DNA of 64,000 nt from an uncultured Bacteroidia bacterium. GTDB taxonomy: Bacteria; Bacteroidota; Bacteroidia; Bacteroidales; UBA932. A program made the translations under genes and the position numbers. Under the pieces are notes generated by a model. The model had not been told where the DNA came from, ran no database searches, and saw only the letters and a list, made by a program, of their open reading frames with translations. This document shows, in pieces, positions 9,170 through 18,567 of this stretch (position 1 is the first letter of the stretch; the number at the start of each line of letters is the position of its first letter). The stretch spans positions 124,001 through 188,000 of the forward strand of contig CACWOZ010000001.1 of the NCBI GenBank assembly GCA_902762655.1, read 5' to 3'.

Positions 9170-10311
9170 AAATACTTGTGATAGATGATGAGCGTTCCAT
9201 CAGGAATTCGCTGAAGGAGATTCTTTGTGACGAAGGATATGAGGTCGACCTGGCCGAAGACGGCGCCGCCGGTATCGAGATGATAGGCAAAGAACACTAC
9301 GATGTTGTGTTCTGCGACATCAAGATGCCGGTGAAGGATGGAAATGAGGTGCTGGACTACGTGCAAAGCGAGGGAATTGACTCTGCGGTAGTGATGATAA
9401 CCGGCCACGGCGATCTTGATACCGCCATAGACTGCATCAAGCGGGGGGCGTTTGACTACATCCCCAAACCTCTCGATCTTAACCGCATTCTTATTACTGT
9501 CAAGAACGCATCCGAACGCACCGTACTCGTGAAGGACAACAAGGTGCTCAAGAAAAAAGTGTACGGACAGCAGATGATAGGTTCTTCGCCGGCGCTACAG
9601 CAGATCCGGGATATGATTACAAAGGTTGCCCCGACCGATGCACGCGTGCTGATCACCGGAGCGAATGGTACAGGCAAGGAGCTGGTAGCCCGCAGCCTGC
9701 ATCAGCAGAGCGGACGCAGTGCCATGCCTTATATCGAGGTAAACTGCGCTGCCATCCCTTCCGAACTTATAGAAAGCGAACTTTTCGGGCACGAGAAGGG
9801 CTCTTTCACATCTGCCATCAAACAGCACAAGGGCAAATTCGAGCAGGCCGACGGAGGCACACTTTTCCTCGATGAAATAGGCGATATGTCCCTGGCGGCC
9901 CAGGCTAAGGTGCTGCGCGTGCTACAGGAGAAGAAACTCTCCCGCGTGGGCTCCGACAAGGACATACAGGTAGATGTACGCGTGATAGCGGCTACCAACA
10001 AGGATCTCCGCAAGGAAATCGAGGAGAACCGTTTCCGCGAGGACCTCTACCATCGCCTGAGCGTCATTCTCATCAAGGTGCCTTCGCTGGACGACCGCAG
10101 GGAGGACATTCCCGAACTTGTGAATTACTTTGTGGAACAGATTTGCGCTGAGAGCGGCAAGAGTGTCGTGGCCTTCAGCGATGATGCCCTCCGGCTCCTG
10201 CAGGAGAGACACTGGCCTGGCAATATCCGCGAACTACGGAACGTGGTTGAGCGCCTGCTCATCCTTGGCGGCAATCCCGTTTCTGCAAAAGACGTAAAAG
10301 ATTTCGTATGA
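9166..10311 (+). CDS. Sigma-54-type (NtrC/AtoC) response regulator lacking the Fis HTH domain
   Basis: 381 residues: a receiver domain with phospho-acceptor D51 (VFCDIKMP), then an AAA+ domain with Walker A GANGTGKE, the loop GSFTSA (residues 212-217) in place of canonical GAFTGA, Walker [13 protein letters not shown] and the R-finger region [11 protein letters not shown]. The protein stops right after the AAA+ lid (ending SAKDVKDFV), so the usual C-terminal Fis-type helix-turn-helix is absent. It could act from solution without a specific enhancer, or may not be a classical sigma-54 activator. It overlaps lptB and cmk by 4 bases each. The NtrY-like kinase at 13542 is a plausible partner (inference). 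Confidence 0.9.
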   Translation: MKILVIDDERSIRNSLKEILCDEGYEVDLAEDGAAGIEMIGKEHYDVVFCDIKMPVKDGNEVLDYVQSEGIDSAVVMITGHGDLDTAIDCIKRGAFDYIPKPLDLNRILITVKNASERTVLVKDNKVLKKKVYGQQMIGSSPALQQIRDMITKVAPTDARVLITGANGTGKELVARSLHQQSGRSAMPYIEVNCAAIPSELIESELFGHEKGSFTSAIKQHKGKFEQADGGTLFLDEIGDMSLAAQAKVLRVLQEKKLSRVGSDKDIQVDVRVIAATNKDLRKEIEENRFREDLYHRLSVILIKVPSLDDRREDIPELVNYFVEQICAESGKSVVAFSDDALRLLQERHWPGNIRELRNVVERLLILGGNPVSAKDVKDFV

Positions 10312-11012
10312 TAGCAGTACCCGACATCATCATTGCCGTGGACGGCTGGTCCTCCACCGGCAAAAGTACCTTCGCAAAACTTGTCGCTAAGCACTTTGGC
10401 TTTTTATATCTCGACTCCGGAGCCATGTACCGGGGAGTTACCCTGCTTGCCCTGGAGAAAGGCATGATTGGGCCGGATGGGATAGACAGGCCCGCTCTCA
10501 AGGCGGCTCTTGAAGCGGGTTTCGACCTGCATTTCGAGCGTCCGGGGGATGGTAGTACGCAACTTTTCTGTGGCAGCCGCAACATCGAGAAAGAGATTCG
10601 CACCATGGAAGTCTCCTCGCAGGTAAGCCCGGTTTCAGCCGTGCCTTTCGTGCGTTCCTGGGTGGATGAGCGCCTGCATGCGTTCAGCATCAACGGACGC
10701 GTCATCATGGACGGCCGTGATATAGGCACTACCGTGTTCCCCGCTGCGGAACTCAAGATTTTCATGACGGCCAGCGACGAAGTACGCGCCCGGCGCCGTT
10801 TCGACGAACTCCAGGCAAAGGGAACTCCCGCCACAATGGAAGAGGTGATGGCGAACCTCAAGGAACGTGATTATATCGACTCTCATCGTGAGACTTCTCC
10901 TCTCAGGCGTGCGGAAGATGCCTTTGAACTGGATAATTCAGATATGAATCTGCATGAGGAACTGGTCTGGATCCAGGGGCTGATACAGGGTAAGTTTGGC
11001 ATTCTGGGCTGA
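10308..11012 (+). CDS. cmk: Cytidylate kinase
   Basis: Phosphorylates CMP and dCMP in pyrimidine nucleotide metabolism. The 234-residue enzyme has a P-loop GWSSTGKST (about residues 13-21), the LDSGAMYRG nucleotide-monophosphate motif, the MDGRDIGTTVFP motif and the lid R..RRFDEL. Length and motif order are normal for Cmk. It overlaps the response regulator by 4 bases and ispH by 1 base. The cmk-ispH pairing is common in Bacteroidota. Confidence 0.95.
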   Translation: MIAVPDIIIAVDGWSSTGKSTFAKLVAKHFGFLYLDSGAMYRGVTLLALEKGMIGPDGIDRPALKAALEAGFDLHFERPGDGSTQLFCGSRNIEKEIRTMEVSSQVSPVSAVPFVRSWVDERLHAFSINGRVIMDGRDIGTTVFPAAELKIFMTASDEVRARRRFDELQAKGTPATMEEVMANLKERDYIDSHRETSPLRRAEDAFELDNSDMNLHEELVWIQGLIQGKFGILG

Positions 11013-11944
11013 TGACGGTAGAGATCGACAGGAATTCCGGTTTTTGCGGAGGTGTGATCCGCGCCATCGAGGGGGCGGAGAAGCTGCTCGCCGAAAACGG
11101 CCTGTTGTATTCTCTCGGGGCCATAGTGCACAACGAAGCCGAACTGGCGCGCCTACATCAAAAGGGGTTGATTACGGTTTACAAGGAGAATTTCAAGGCG
11201 GAGACCGGCGCTTTTCCGGCTGAGCCTTTTTTTGGCGAAGACGGGAATGACGCCGGCGCAGCCCCCAGAATTCTCTTGATCCGGGCTCACGGAGAGCCGC
11301 CGCAGACTTATATCCAGGCACGTGAACTTGGGTTCGAGGTGGTGGATTTCACTTGCCCGGTAGTGCTCAATATACAAAAGAGCATACGTGAAGCGGCCGA
11401 ACTCAATGCCCCTGGCGGACAGATTGTCATCTTCGGTAAAATCGGTCATGCAGAGGTCCTTGGCCTTGTCGGGCAGGTGGGCGGAAAGGCCGTGGTGATT
11501 GAGAATTCTTTGCAGTTGACGGACGCACTCTCGGACGGTCGCATAGACACATCCCTCCACATTGACATCTTCTCACAGACTACCAAGAGCCCGGTGGAGT
11601 ACGAGGAAATATGCAGGATGCTCGCGCAAAAGATGGCGTCGCCGGATCTGCTTACCGTGCACAACACAATCTGCAGGCAGGTGGCTTCTCGTCACAAGGA
11701 GTTGGCAGACTTCGCCCGCACGCATGACGTTGTGGTATTCGTATCTGGCAGAGAGAGTTCCAACGGAATGGTGCTGTCTGAACTCTGCAAGAAGGAGAAT
11801 CCACGCACTTATTGCATCGTGGATGCATCCGGGCTGGATGCTTCCTGGTTTAGTTCGGACGATAATGTGGGTGTGTGCGGGGCCACTTCCACACCCAAGT
11901 GGTTGCTTGAAGAAGTCGCTTCCCGGATCAAAAATTTGCATTAA
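11012..11944 (+). CDS. ispH: 4-hydroxy-3-methylbut-2-enyl diphosphate reductase (IspH/LytB)
   Basis: Last enzyme of the MEP isoprenoid pathway, making IPP and DMAPP with a [4Fe-4S] cluster. The 310-residue protein has the three expected cluster cysteines: C12 (GFCGGV), C115 (FTCPVV) and C221 (NTICRQVA), plus the catalytic HGEPP and a C-terminal CGATSTPKWL. The start ATG overlaps the cmk stop by 1 base. About 57 bases separate it from efp, and that gap contains a promoter. Confidence 0.96.
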   Translation: MTVEIDRNSGFCGGVIRAIEGAEKLLAENGLLYSLGAIVHNEAELARLHQKGLITVYKENFKAETGAFPAEPFFGEDGNDAGAAPRILLIRAHGEPPQTYIQARELGFEVVDFTCPVVLNIQKSIREAAELNAPGGQIVIFGKIGHAEVLGLVGQVGGKAVVIENSLQLTDALSDGRIDTSLHIDIFSQTTKSPVEYEEICRMLAQKMASPDLLTVHNTICRQVASRHKELADFARTHDVVVFVSGRESSNGMVLSELCKKENPRTYCIVDASGLDASWFSSDDNVGVCGATSTPKWLLEEVASRIKNLH

Positions 11945-11966
11945 TGACGCAGAATCCTTATTTTTG
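11935..11966 (+). promoter_or_regulatory. Promoter of efp
   Basis: TTTG at 11935-11938 and TATTTTTG at 11959-11966 are separated by 20 nt, an exact match to the Bacteroidota -33/-7 arrangement. The start codon of efp is at 12002, leaving a leader of about 30 nt. Confidence 0.7.
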
Positions 11967-12001
11967 CGTGTTATACCCGAAATTATTCAATAAGTATTTA
12001 T

Positions 12002-12565
12002 ATGGCAACAACTGCAGATTTCAAGAACGGCCTCTACCTTAATTTCAACGGCAAGCCTTGTATGATCGTTTGGTTCCAGCATGTGAAACCCGGAAAGGGC
12101 CCGGCTTTCGTAAAGACTAAACTTCGCAACCTCGAAAACGGACGCATTCTCGAGAATACTTTTACCGCTGGTGCAAAGGTCGAGACTATCAATGTGGAGC
12201 GCCGCCCCTATCAGTTCCTTTATGGTGATGAGGACGGTTTCAACTTCATGCACGAAGAAACTTACGAGCAGATCCACCTCCCTCACGACGTTGTCGAGAA
12301 TGCTGACCTTATGAAAGAAGGACAGCATGTCGAGATGATGTTCGTCGCCGACGAGGAGCGCTGCCTCACCTGCGAACTCCCGACATATGTAACCCTCGAA
12401 GTTACATACGCTGAGCCTGCAGTCAAGGGTAACACCGCTTCTACCTCCGCACTTAAGGAAGTTACCCTCGAGACCGGAGCGAAGATCATGGTTCCCCTCT
12501 TCATCAACCAGGGCGACGTGATTACCGTCAACACCACCGACCGTTCCTACGGCCAGCGCGTGTAA
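12002..12565 (+). CDS. efp: Translation elongation factor P
   Basis: Relieves ribosome stalling at polyproline stretches. The 187-residue protein has the N-terminal KOW-like domain with the tip loop VKPGKGPAF, where K32 is the residue that contacts the tRNA acceptor in homologues, followed by two OB domains. The C-terminus ends in the EF-P signature TVNTTDRSYGQRV. It has its own promoter upstream and a rho-independent terminator 20-50 bases downstream, so it is likely monocistronic. No EF-P modification gene is visible in the window. Confidence 0.96.
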   Translation: MATTADFKNGLYLNFNGKPCMIVWFQHVKPGKGPAFVKTKLRNLENGRILENTFTAGAKVETINVERRPYQFLYGDEDGFNFMHEETYEQIHLPHDVVENADLMKEGQHVEMMFVADEERCLTCELPTYVTLEVTYAEPAVKGNTASTSALKEVTLETGAKIMVPLFINQGDVITVNTTDRSYGQRV

Positions 12566-12587
12566 GTTGCTGATGGTAAAGAAGATT

Positions 12588-12619
12588 AACGGCGATCTCG
12601 TTTGAGGCCGCCGTTTTTT
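12588..12619 (+). terminator. Rho-independent terminator of efp
   Basis: Stem AACGGCG (12588-12594) pairs with CGCCGTT (12609-12615) across a 14-nt loop, followed by a T run to 12619. The T run overlaps the stop codon of the convergent DUF4783 gene, so it may serve both directions. Confidence 0.75.
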
Positions 12620-13025
12620 ATTGAACCCTTTCTATCTTGAACTGCTGAATCTGATTGTTCTCGTCATTGCAGTAGACGAAAATGGTCACGAGATATGTTT
12701 CTCCGCCGGCGTTCAGATTGCCGAGTGCGTATTTCATGTTCGCACGGCCTGCGGTGTAGGTGACCTCAAAAGAGCGCGGGGTGTGCAGATTGAAGAAATT
12801 ACTCACAATCTGCTTCGCCTGCACTTTACTGGAATTGCCGCCCTTGGAGAGAATCGTAATATCCAGATTGTCCGAAAACCAGGCGGAAAGAGCGTCTGCA
12901 TTGCCTTGTGATATGTATTTCGAGATAGGCACGAACACATCATAACTCCCGTTCTGGGCCGTTGCTCCCACAGCGGTGCACAGCATCAACGATGCGATGA
13001 TGAATGCCTTGAATCCAACCTGCAT
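12618..13025 (-). CDS. DUF4783-type secreted protein
   Basis: A 135-residue protein with a Sec signal peptide (MQVGFKAFIIASLMLCTAVG, then ATAQ). The mature domain of about 110 residues has the pattern of the Bacteroidota DUF4783 family (an NTF2-like cone; PISKYISQGNADALSAWFSDN near the start, and FEVTY, YLVTIFVYCNDEN and IQQFKIER strands). Function is unknown. ATG 13025 is chosen because the signal peptide starts there; the frame is open further to 13112 but that extension overlaps rlmH. It is divergent from rlmH, with only 49 bases between starts. Confidence 0.8.
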   Translation of the reverse strand: MQVGFKAFIIASLMLCTAVGATAQNGSYDVFVPISKYISQGNADALSAWFSDNLDITILSKGGNSSKVQAKQIVSNFFNLHTPRSFEVTYTAGRANMKYALGNLNAGGETYLVTIFVYCNDENNQIQQFKIERVQ

Positions 13026-13036
13026 ACGAAAAGATC

Positions 13037-13069
13037 TTTTGCAAATACTGCGCCAGATCATTATCTTTG
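13037..13069 (+). promoter_or_regulatory. Promoter of rlmH
   Basis: TTTTG (13037-13041) and TATCTTTG (13062-13069) with 20-nt spacing form a full Bacteroidota promoter. The rlmH ATG at 13075 is only 5 nt after the box, predicting a leaderless or nearly leaderless mRNA. Confidence 0.7.
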
Positions 13070-13074
13070 CATTC

Positions 13075-13545
13075 ATGAAGATAGTTCTTCTCACTGTCGG
13101 CAAGACGGACATCTCCTGGGTGGGGGAGGGGTTGCAAGTGTATGCGTCCCGCCTGCGTCATTATGCGAAATTCGAAGTCAAAGAGATTCCGGAATTGAAG
13201 AATGCTTCCTCGTTGAGCGAGGAACAGATCAAGACCAAGGAAGGGCTCTCGATTCTGAAGGAGAGTGCAGGCATGGAGATTATCTTGCTCGATGAGCATG
13301 GAAAGGAATACCGGTCCATTGAATTCGCCGGATGGCTCCAGGACCGTCTCAACCGTGGAGGGAAGGATATCTGTTTTGTAATCGGCGGGGCCTATGGCTT
13401 CAGCGCGGAAGTGTATTCTGTGGCGTCAGGGAAGATATCTCTCAGCAAAATGACCTTCTCTCACCAGATGGTGAGAACGATTTTTGCAGAGCAGTTGTAC
13501 CGGGCGTTCACAATTATTAAGGGAGAACCATATCATCACGAATGA
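13075..13545 (+). CDS. rlmH: 23S rRNA (pseudouridine-1915 N3)-methyltransferase RlmH
   Basis: SPOUT-class methyltransferase that methylates pseudouridine 1915 of 23S rRNA. The 156-residue product starts MKIVLLTVGKT and carries the trefoil-knot SAM site FVIGGAYGFS and the C-terminal LSKMTFSHQMVR and FTIIKGEPYHHE motifs that define the family. The ATG at 13075 fits the family length exactly. It overlaps the start of the sensor kinase gene by 4 bases. Confidence 0.96.
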   Translation: MKIVLLTVGKTDISWVGEGLQVYASRLRHYAKFEVKEIPELKNASSLSEEQIKTKEGLSILKESAGMEIILLDEHGKEYRSIEFAGWLQDRLNRGGKDICFVIGGAYGFSAEVYSVASGKISLSKMTFSHQMVRTIFAEQLYRAFTIIKGEPYHHE

Positions 13546-16500
13546 ACAGGCGCAAGGTGATGGATATAATTGCAGGCTGTCTTCTTGCGGTCAGTCTGAT
13601 CATGCTGGGGCTTTCGAGTCTCGGCAGTTATCCGTCGCGCCGTGCGGAGGTATCGGCAAACAGACTTGAGCGTACGGTGAATCACCGGATGGCAGTTTTG
13701 GACCGCTATGTCGCCCAAGCCCTGGAAGTACCATCCGATGAATGGCTGCAACTTGACCATCTGCCGCATGACATGGTGATTTACCGCTATGTGGGTGACT
13801 CCCTGCAGAGTTGGTGTAACCGATTCCCGGTGATTAATGATGATATACGCTCCGGGATGATGCTGGATGCAATAGCAAGCCCGCGGTCTCCTGGCAGGTC
13901 ACCGCTTGCTGCAATCGGCCGCGAGGTGTCTTTCTGCAATCTTGGGCCGAAGTGGTATCTTGCAAAATCTGTTGACAGTCTTGGCATGCACATCATCGCC
14001 GGCTTGGAAATCGTGAATACGAACTCTGCCGCTCCTGTGCCGTACAACATCCAACCTATCTCCTTCAGTGAAGGAAAGGAGGTGCGTGTGGGTGGCGTTC
14101 CCAAGTTTAAACTGGTCTATGATTCTCCCGGCCCGGTCATCGCTGTCAATCCCGTCCTCCTCTTCCTTGCCCTTGCCATATTCATTGTCTGCGGATTTGT
14201 CTTTCTGTACTCCAAGCCGTCTCTCAAACGTTTCTGGATAGCCTTCCTGCCCATCTTCCCCATAATGGTCATGCTACAGGCATGGGGCCGCAGTATAGGC
14301 AATGAGATCCCGGTCTTCTCTCCGACAGTATATGCTGACTCTGGCTTGTTCTATTCACTTGGTGCGCATGTGAATTATCTGATAGGTATCCTGTTGCTGG
14401 TAGGGTTCATGTACATCGTGCGCCGCGATATATACCGACGTCTCCGTACCCGCCGGTCGAGAGTGATGTGGACGCTTCTCATAAGCCTGATGGTGGTCGG
14501 TGTGTTTTATTATACCGTTATGGCTCTAAGGAGCATTGCCCTGAATTCCAATATTTCCCTGGAGCTTTACAAACTGGAGAACTTCACGCTGACAAGTGCA
14601 ATCATAATCTTCTCCTATATTCTTCTGCTTACGATAGTTATGATGCTTGTGCAGATGCTTACGCCCGTCTTTTCAAGACGTCCTGCAATCCGCATCATGC
14701 TCTCGGTTTTCGGGGCAGTGCTCTTTGTGAGCATCACAGCATCCTTAGGCCTGAAGAAGGAACAGGATAGCCTCGAGGTTTGGGCGCGCAGGCTTGCAGT
14801 CAGCAGGGATATTTCGCTGGAGATGCGTCTGCGCTCGGTAGAGGAACGCATCGCAACCGACCCCATTATCGCATCGCTGTCGGTGTTGGACAACGGAGGA
14901 GCAAGCATCAGTAACCGTCTGGAGGAGAGTTATATGCGGCGCATCATGCAGGACTACGACGTGACCGTATCGCTGAAGGCTGAAGATTTTGCGTTGCTTT
15001 ATTCTTCCGAACCCATTTCGCCCAAATCCCGCTTTTCTTTCGTGGACGCCGGCAACGGATTCGTCACCTATCTCGGAGCCTTCTATTACAATATAGGGAA
15101 CTATGGCCTGAGCCGGGTACTGATCATCATCGAGCAGAAAACTGACTGGAAATACAGCGGTTACGCCAGCATAACAGGACCCACCTTGCCTGGAGAGGTG
15201 CTGATTCCCGCAAAGTATTCCTTTGCGCGCTACGATGACGGCAAACTCCTTACATTCAGGGGCAATTATGCTTATTCCGTGAGGATTAACGACGAGTTGC
15301 GGGAGTCTGGTCGAGTCAAGCGCGGGGACTGGGTACATTTTATCTACGGAGTCACCCCGGCAGAGACGGTAATCATCTCTCGCCAGAAGATAAAGACCAT
15401 AAACTATGTTATCTCCGTCATATTCATTGGTCTGCTATGCTTCCTGTTTTTCACCCTGGTTTCGATGCGCAAGGCTCGCCGCAGGGCTTTCGGGCAGAGT
15501 TATTTCCAGACCAGGATACGCCTTGTAGTGCTGACATCGCTGGTGCTTTCGCTCGTCACCATGGCGGCCGTGAGCATGGCTTTTGTCATTAACCGTAATG
15601 AAGTGAACCGCAATACCTTGATGTCGGAAAAGATAAATTCCATACAGGCCTCGGTATCTGCAAGGGTGCGCGGGGTCCTCAAGGGTTCGGACCTGCGTAC
15701 GCCGGAATTGATGCGCATCATCAGCGACGTAGGGAACAATACCAACTCCGATATCACCATCTATTCACCTTCCGGCATGGTGGTGATGTCGACGGCCCCG
15801 GATGTGTTCTATCAGATGATAGTGGAGCCTAGGATGGATTCAGAGGCTTATGTGTCGATAGTCAAGAATACCAGCCGCTATTTCATCCACAAGGAAAGGA
15901 TAGGGAAGAGGACTTTCTATAGCATGTATGCGCCATTGCTCGGAGATGACGGTTCGGTGCTGGCTATCATCTGCTCTCCTTACACCGATGAGAGTTATGA
16001 TTTCGAATCTTATGTCGTCAGCCACTCGCTGATGATAGTTTCGCTGTTCATTTTCCTGCTGCTGGTCGCCACTTTCATGGTGTCCCGTGTGCTTTCTCTG
16101 ATGTTCAAGCCACTTGTGGAGATGGGAACCAAGATGGATGCCGCCGGCATTGAAGAACTTGAATATATCCAGTATAACAGCAAAGATGAGATTTCCGGAC
16201 TTGTAAATGCCTATAACAGTATGGTGACCGAACTCCGGGAAAGTACCCGCCAGCTTGCCCAGGCGGAGCGCGACAAGGCATGGAGCGGTATGGCACGCCA
16301 GGTGGCTCACGAGATCAAAAATCCTCTTACTCCCATGAAGCTCCAGATCCAGCGTCTGATGCGGCTCAAGAGCAAGGGGGATGACAGTTGGCAGGACAAG
16401 TTCGATGAAATCAGCAAGACCCTGCTCGACCATATCGAAATCCTTACTGAAACCGCAAACGAGTTCTCTACATTCGCGAAACTCTATTCGCAGGAACCGG

Positions 16501-16946
16501 ACGAAATCGACCTTTCCGCTCTTCTCCAGGAGGAACTGTCGATGTTCGACAGCAGGGGCGGATTCAAGTTCGAGTATATTGGTCTGGAGGATGTGAAGGT
16601 AATGGGACCGAAGCCGCAGTTGACGCGGGTGTTCGTTAATCTCATCAACAATTCAGTACAGGCGATGACGGAACGGGGAGACACCGGGGGAGTAGTGCGC
16701 ATCAGCCTCCGCAATTCTATCACCGACGGCTTCTACGACATAGTCTTCGAAGACAGTGGCCCTGGTGTCGATGACGAGAACGTGGAGAAATTGTTCACCC
16801 CCAATTTCACGACCAAGAATAGTGGCAGCGGGCTTGGACTCGCTATATCGCGAAGCGTGCTCGAGCGCTGCGGTGCCAGTATTTCTTATAGCCGCTCTTT
16901 CACCCTTGGTGGTGCTTGTTTCACTATTCTTTATCCCAAGGGATAA
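13542..16946 (+). CDS. NtrY-like membrane sensor histidine kinase
   Basis: A 1134-residue kinase. Hydrophobic segments suggest about 10 transmembrane helices: one near residues 8-26, a cluster of about six between 200 and 400, one near 622-642, one near 660-680 and one near 825-850. Extracytoplasmic regions lie between about 30-195 and 400-620, and a further one of about 140 residues precedes the last helix. A HAMP-like segment follows (about 850-900), then the H-box VAHEIKNPLTPMK with H923 as the phosphorylated His, the N-box NLINNSVQAM, and G-boxes EDSGPGVD and GSGLGLAIS. It is likely the partner of the NtrC-type regulator at 9166, though separated by four genes. It is probably cotranscribed with rlmH through a 4-base overlap. 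Confidence 0.9.
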   Translation: MNRRKVMDIIAGCLLAVSLIMLGLSSLGSYPSRRAEVSANRLERTVNHRMAVLDRYVAQALEVPSDEWLQLDHLPHDMVIYRYVGDSLQSWCNRFPVINDDIRSGMMLDAIASPRSPGRSPLAAIGREVSFCNLGPKWYLAKSVDSLGMHIIAGLEIVNTNSAAPVPYNIQPISFSEGKEVRVGGVPKFKLVYDSPGPVIAVNPVLLFLALAIFIVCGFVFLYSKPSLKRFWIAFLPIFPIMVMLQAWGRSIGNEIPVFSPTVYADSGLFYSLGAHVNYLIGILLLVGFMYIVRRDIYRRLRTRRSRVMWTLLISLMVVGVFYYTVMALRSIALNSNISLELYKLENFTLTSAIIIFSYILLLTIVMMLVQMLTPVFSRRPAIRIMLSVFGAVLFVSITASLGLKKEQDSLEVWARRLAVSRDISLEMRLRSVEERIATDPIIASLSVLDNGGASISNRLEESYMRRIMQDYDVTVSLKAEDFALLYSSEPISPKSRFSFVDAGNGFVTYLGAFYYNIGNYGLSRVLIIIEQKTDWKYSGYASITGPTLPGEVLIPAKYSFARYDDGKLLTFRGNYAYSVRINDELRESGRVKRGDWVHFIYGVTPAETVIISRQKIKTINYVISVIFIGLLCFLFFTLVSMRKARRRAFGQSYFQTRIRLVVLTSLVLSLVTMAAVSMAFVINRNEVNRNTLMSEKINSIQASVSARVRGVLKGSDLRTPELMRIISDVGNNTNSDITIYSPSGMVVMSTAPDVFYQMIVEPRMDSEAYVSIVKNTSRYFIHKERIGKRTFYSMYAPLLGDDGSVLAIICSPYTDESYDFESYVVSHSLMIVSLFIFLLLVATFMVSRVLSLMFKPLVEMGTKMDAAGIEELEYIQYNSKDEISGLVNAYNSMVTELRESTRQLAQAERDKAWSGMARQVAHEIKNPLTPMKLQIQRLMRLKSKGDDSWQDKFDEISKTLLDHIEILTETANEFSTFAKLYSQEPDEIDLSALLQEELSMFDSRGGFKFEYIGLEDVKVMGPKPQLTRVFVNLINNSVQAMTERGDTGGVVRISLRNSITDGFYDIVFEDSGPGVDDENVEKLFTPNFTTKNSGSGLGLAISRSVLERCGASISYSRSFTLGGACFTILYPKG

Positions 16947-16962
16947 TTATCGATTTTTTCGT

Positions 16963-16970
16963 TATCTTTG
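16963..16970 (+). promoter_or_regulatory. -7 box of engB
   Basis: TATCTTTG matches TAnnTTTG exactly and lies 4 nt before the engB ATG (16975). No convincing -33 TTG is seen at the right distance. Confidence 0.5.
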
Positions 16971-16974
16971 TAGT

Positions 16975-17571
16975 ATGAAGATAACGGATGCAAAGTTCGC
17001 TGGTAGTTGTACGAGGGTTTCCTCTAAACCCAAGCGCAGACTGCCCGAGTTTGCTTTCATAGGGAGATCGAACGTCGGCAAGAGTTCGCTGATCAACATG
17101 CTGACGGGCAACAGCCGCCTGGCCATGACATCTTCAACTCCCGGCAAGACCAAACTGATCAACCACTTCCTTATCAACGATAGTTGGTATCTGGTAGATC
17201 TGCCGGGCTATGGCTATGCCAAGATGAGCCAGAAGGCGAGGGAGGAACTAAGGCAGATAATCAATGACTATATCCTCGGCTCTGAAGAACTGGTCTGTCT
17301 CTTCGTTTTGGTCGACTCCAGATTCGATATCACCCGGATTGACCTCGACTTTATCGCCGGGCTGGGCGAAAACGGAGTGCCATTCTCCATTATCTTCACA
17401 AAATGCGACAAACAGAGCGCCGCGGCAACCGCAGCACAAATAGAGAAAGACAAGGCGATCCTTCTTCGGGATTGGGAGGCTCTTCCGCCCATGTTTGCAA
17501 GTTCTTCGGAAAAGAAGTCGGGACGCGGGGAAATACTGGATTATATAGGAACATTATTGTCAGACAAATAA
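16975..17571 (+). CDS. engB: Ribosome biogenesis GTPase EngB (YihA/YsxC)
   Basis: Small GTPase needed for assembly of the large ribosomal subunit. The 198-residue protein has G1 GRSNVGKSS, G2 T in STPGKTK, G3 DLPGYGYA and G4 TKCDK, plus a C-terminal SS (G5-like). The start ATG at 16975 gives the typical family N-terminus (MKITDAKFAGS); an upstream extension to 16756 lies inside the kinase gene and is rejected. It is followed after 6 bases by prs. Confidence 0.95.
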   Translation: MKITDAKFAGSCTRVSSKPKRRLPEFAFIGRSNVGKSSLINMLTGNSRLAMTSSTPGKTKLINHFLINDSWYLVDLPGYGYAKMSQKAREELRQIINDYILGSEELVCLFVLVDSRFDITRIDLDFIAGLGENGVPFSIIFTKCDKQSAAATAAQIEKDKAILLRDWEALPPMFASSSEKKSGRGEILDYIGTLLSDK

Positions 17572-17577
17572 TATATT

Positions 17578-18567
17578 ATGCAACACGAACACAGAATGCT
17601 GGTTTTCAGTTGCAAAGCCTCTCAGGCTTTTGCAGAAGAAGTTGTAAAGTATCTTCAGGAAACTGAGGGGGTAGACGACGAACATATCGTTCTCGGTGCC
17701 CTTGATGTCGACAAATTCAGCGATGGCGAGTTCCAGCCGTCGTACCGCGACAGTGTCCGCGGCGCAACGGTGTTCCTCATCCAGAGCACTTTTCCTCCGG
17801 CAGACAACCTGATGGAACTTCTGCTCTGCATCGATGCCGCCAAACGTGCATCCGCCGACAAGGTCATTGCGGTCATGCCTTACTTCGGATGGGCACGCCA
17901 GGACCGCAAGGACCGTCCCCGCGTCAGCATCGGAGCAAAACTCGTGGCCAATCTGCTGCGCGCCGCAGGCTGTGACCGTGTCATGACCTGTGACCTCCAT
18001 GCCGACCAGATCCAGGGCTTCTTCGATATCCCGGTCGACCATATCTACGGCAGCGGTGTTTTCGTAAAGGCCATCGCCGAGTCGACCAAGTTCGCCAACC
18101 TGGCCATCGCCGCCCCCGACATGGGTGGTGCAAAGCGAGCCAATGCATATTCCAAGTTCTTCAGCAAAAGACGCGACTGCCCTGTCATCATCTGCCATAA
18201 GACTCGCGAGCGTGCCAATGTAGTGGCAGAGATCAAGGCCATAGGTGAAGTTGATGGGAAGGATGTTGTTATTGTAGACGATATGATAGATACCGCAGGC
18301 ACCCTCTGCAAGGCTGCCGAAGTGCTAAAGAAATTGGGGGCCAAGAGCGTTCGTGCATGCGCTACCCACGGCGTGCTTTCCGGTGGCGCTGTGAAGCGCA
18401 TCGAGGATTCGGCACTTGACGAAGTATTCATCACGAACACCATACCTCATCCCGAGCTTGAAAACAATCCAAAGATCAAAGTGCTGAGTATCGCTCCTGT
18501 GTTTGCCACCATCATGCGCAGGGTTTACATGTACGAACCCGTAAGTACCGAATTCGAAATCAAGTAA
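17578..18567 (+). CDS. prs: Ribose-phosphate pyrophosphokinase (PRPP synthetase)
   Basis: Makes PRPP from ribose 5-phosphate and ATP for nucleotide, histidine and NAD synthesis. The 329-residue protein has the class I motifs: SDGEFQ, the ATP-binding FGWARQDRKD, the metal-binding TCDLHADQIQGFF, and the PRPP loop VIVDDMIDTAGT (D234 region). The start MQHEHRMLVFSC is 6 bases after engB. The stop TAA directly abuts the ATG of the small membrane protein. Confidence 0.96.
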   Translation: MQHEHRMLVFSCKASQAFAEEVVKYLQETEGVDDEHIVLGALDVDKFSDGEFQPSYRDSVRGATVFLIQSTFPPADNLMELLLCIDAAKRASADKVIAVMPYFGWARQDRKDRPRVSIGAKLVANLLRAAGCDRVMTCDLHADQIQGFFDIPVDHIYGSGVFVKAIAESTKFANLAIAAPDMGGAKRANAYSKFFSKRRDCPVIICHKTRERANVVAEIKAIGEVDGKDVVIVDDMIDTAGTLCKAAEVLKKLGAKSVRACATHGVLSGGAVKRIEDSALDEVFITNTIPHPELENNPKIKVLSIAPVFATIMRRVYMYEPVSTEFEIK

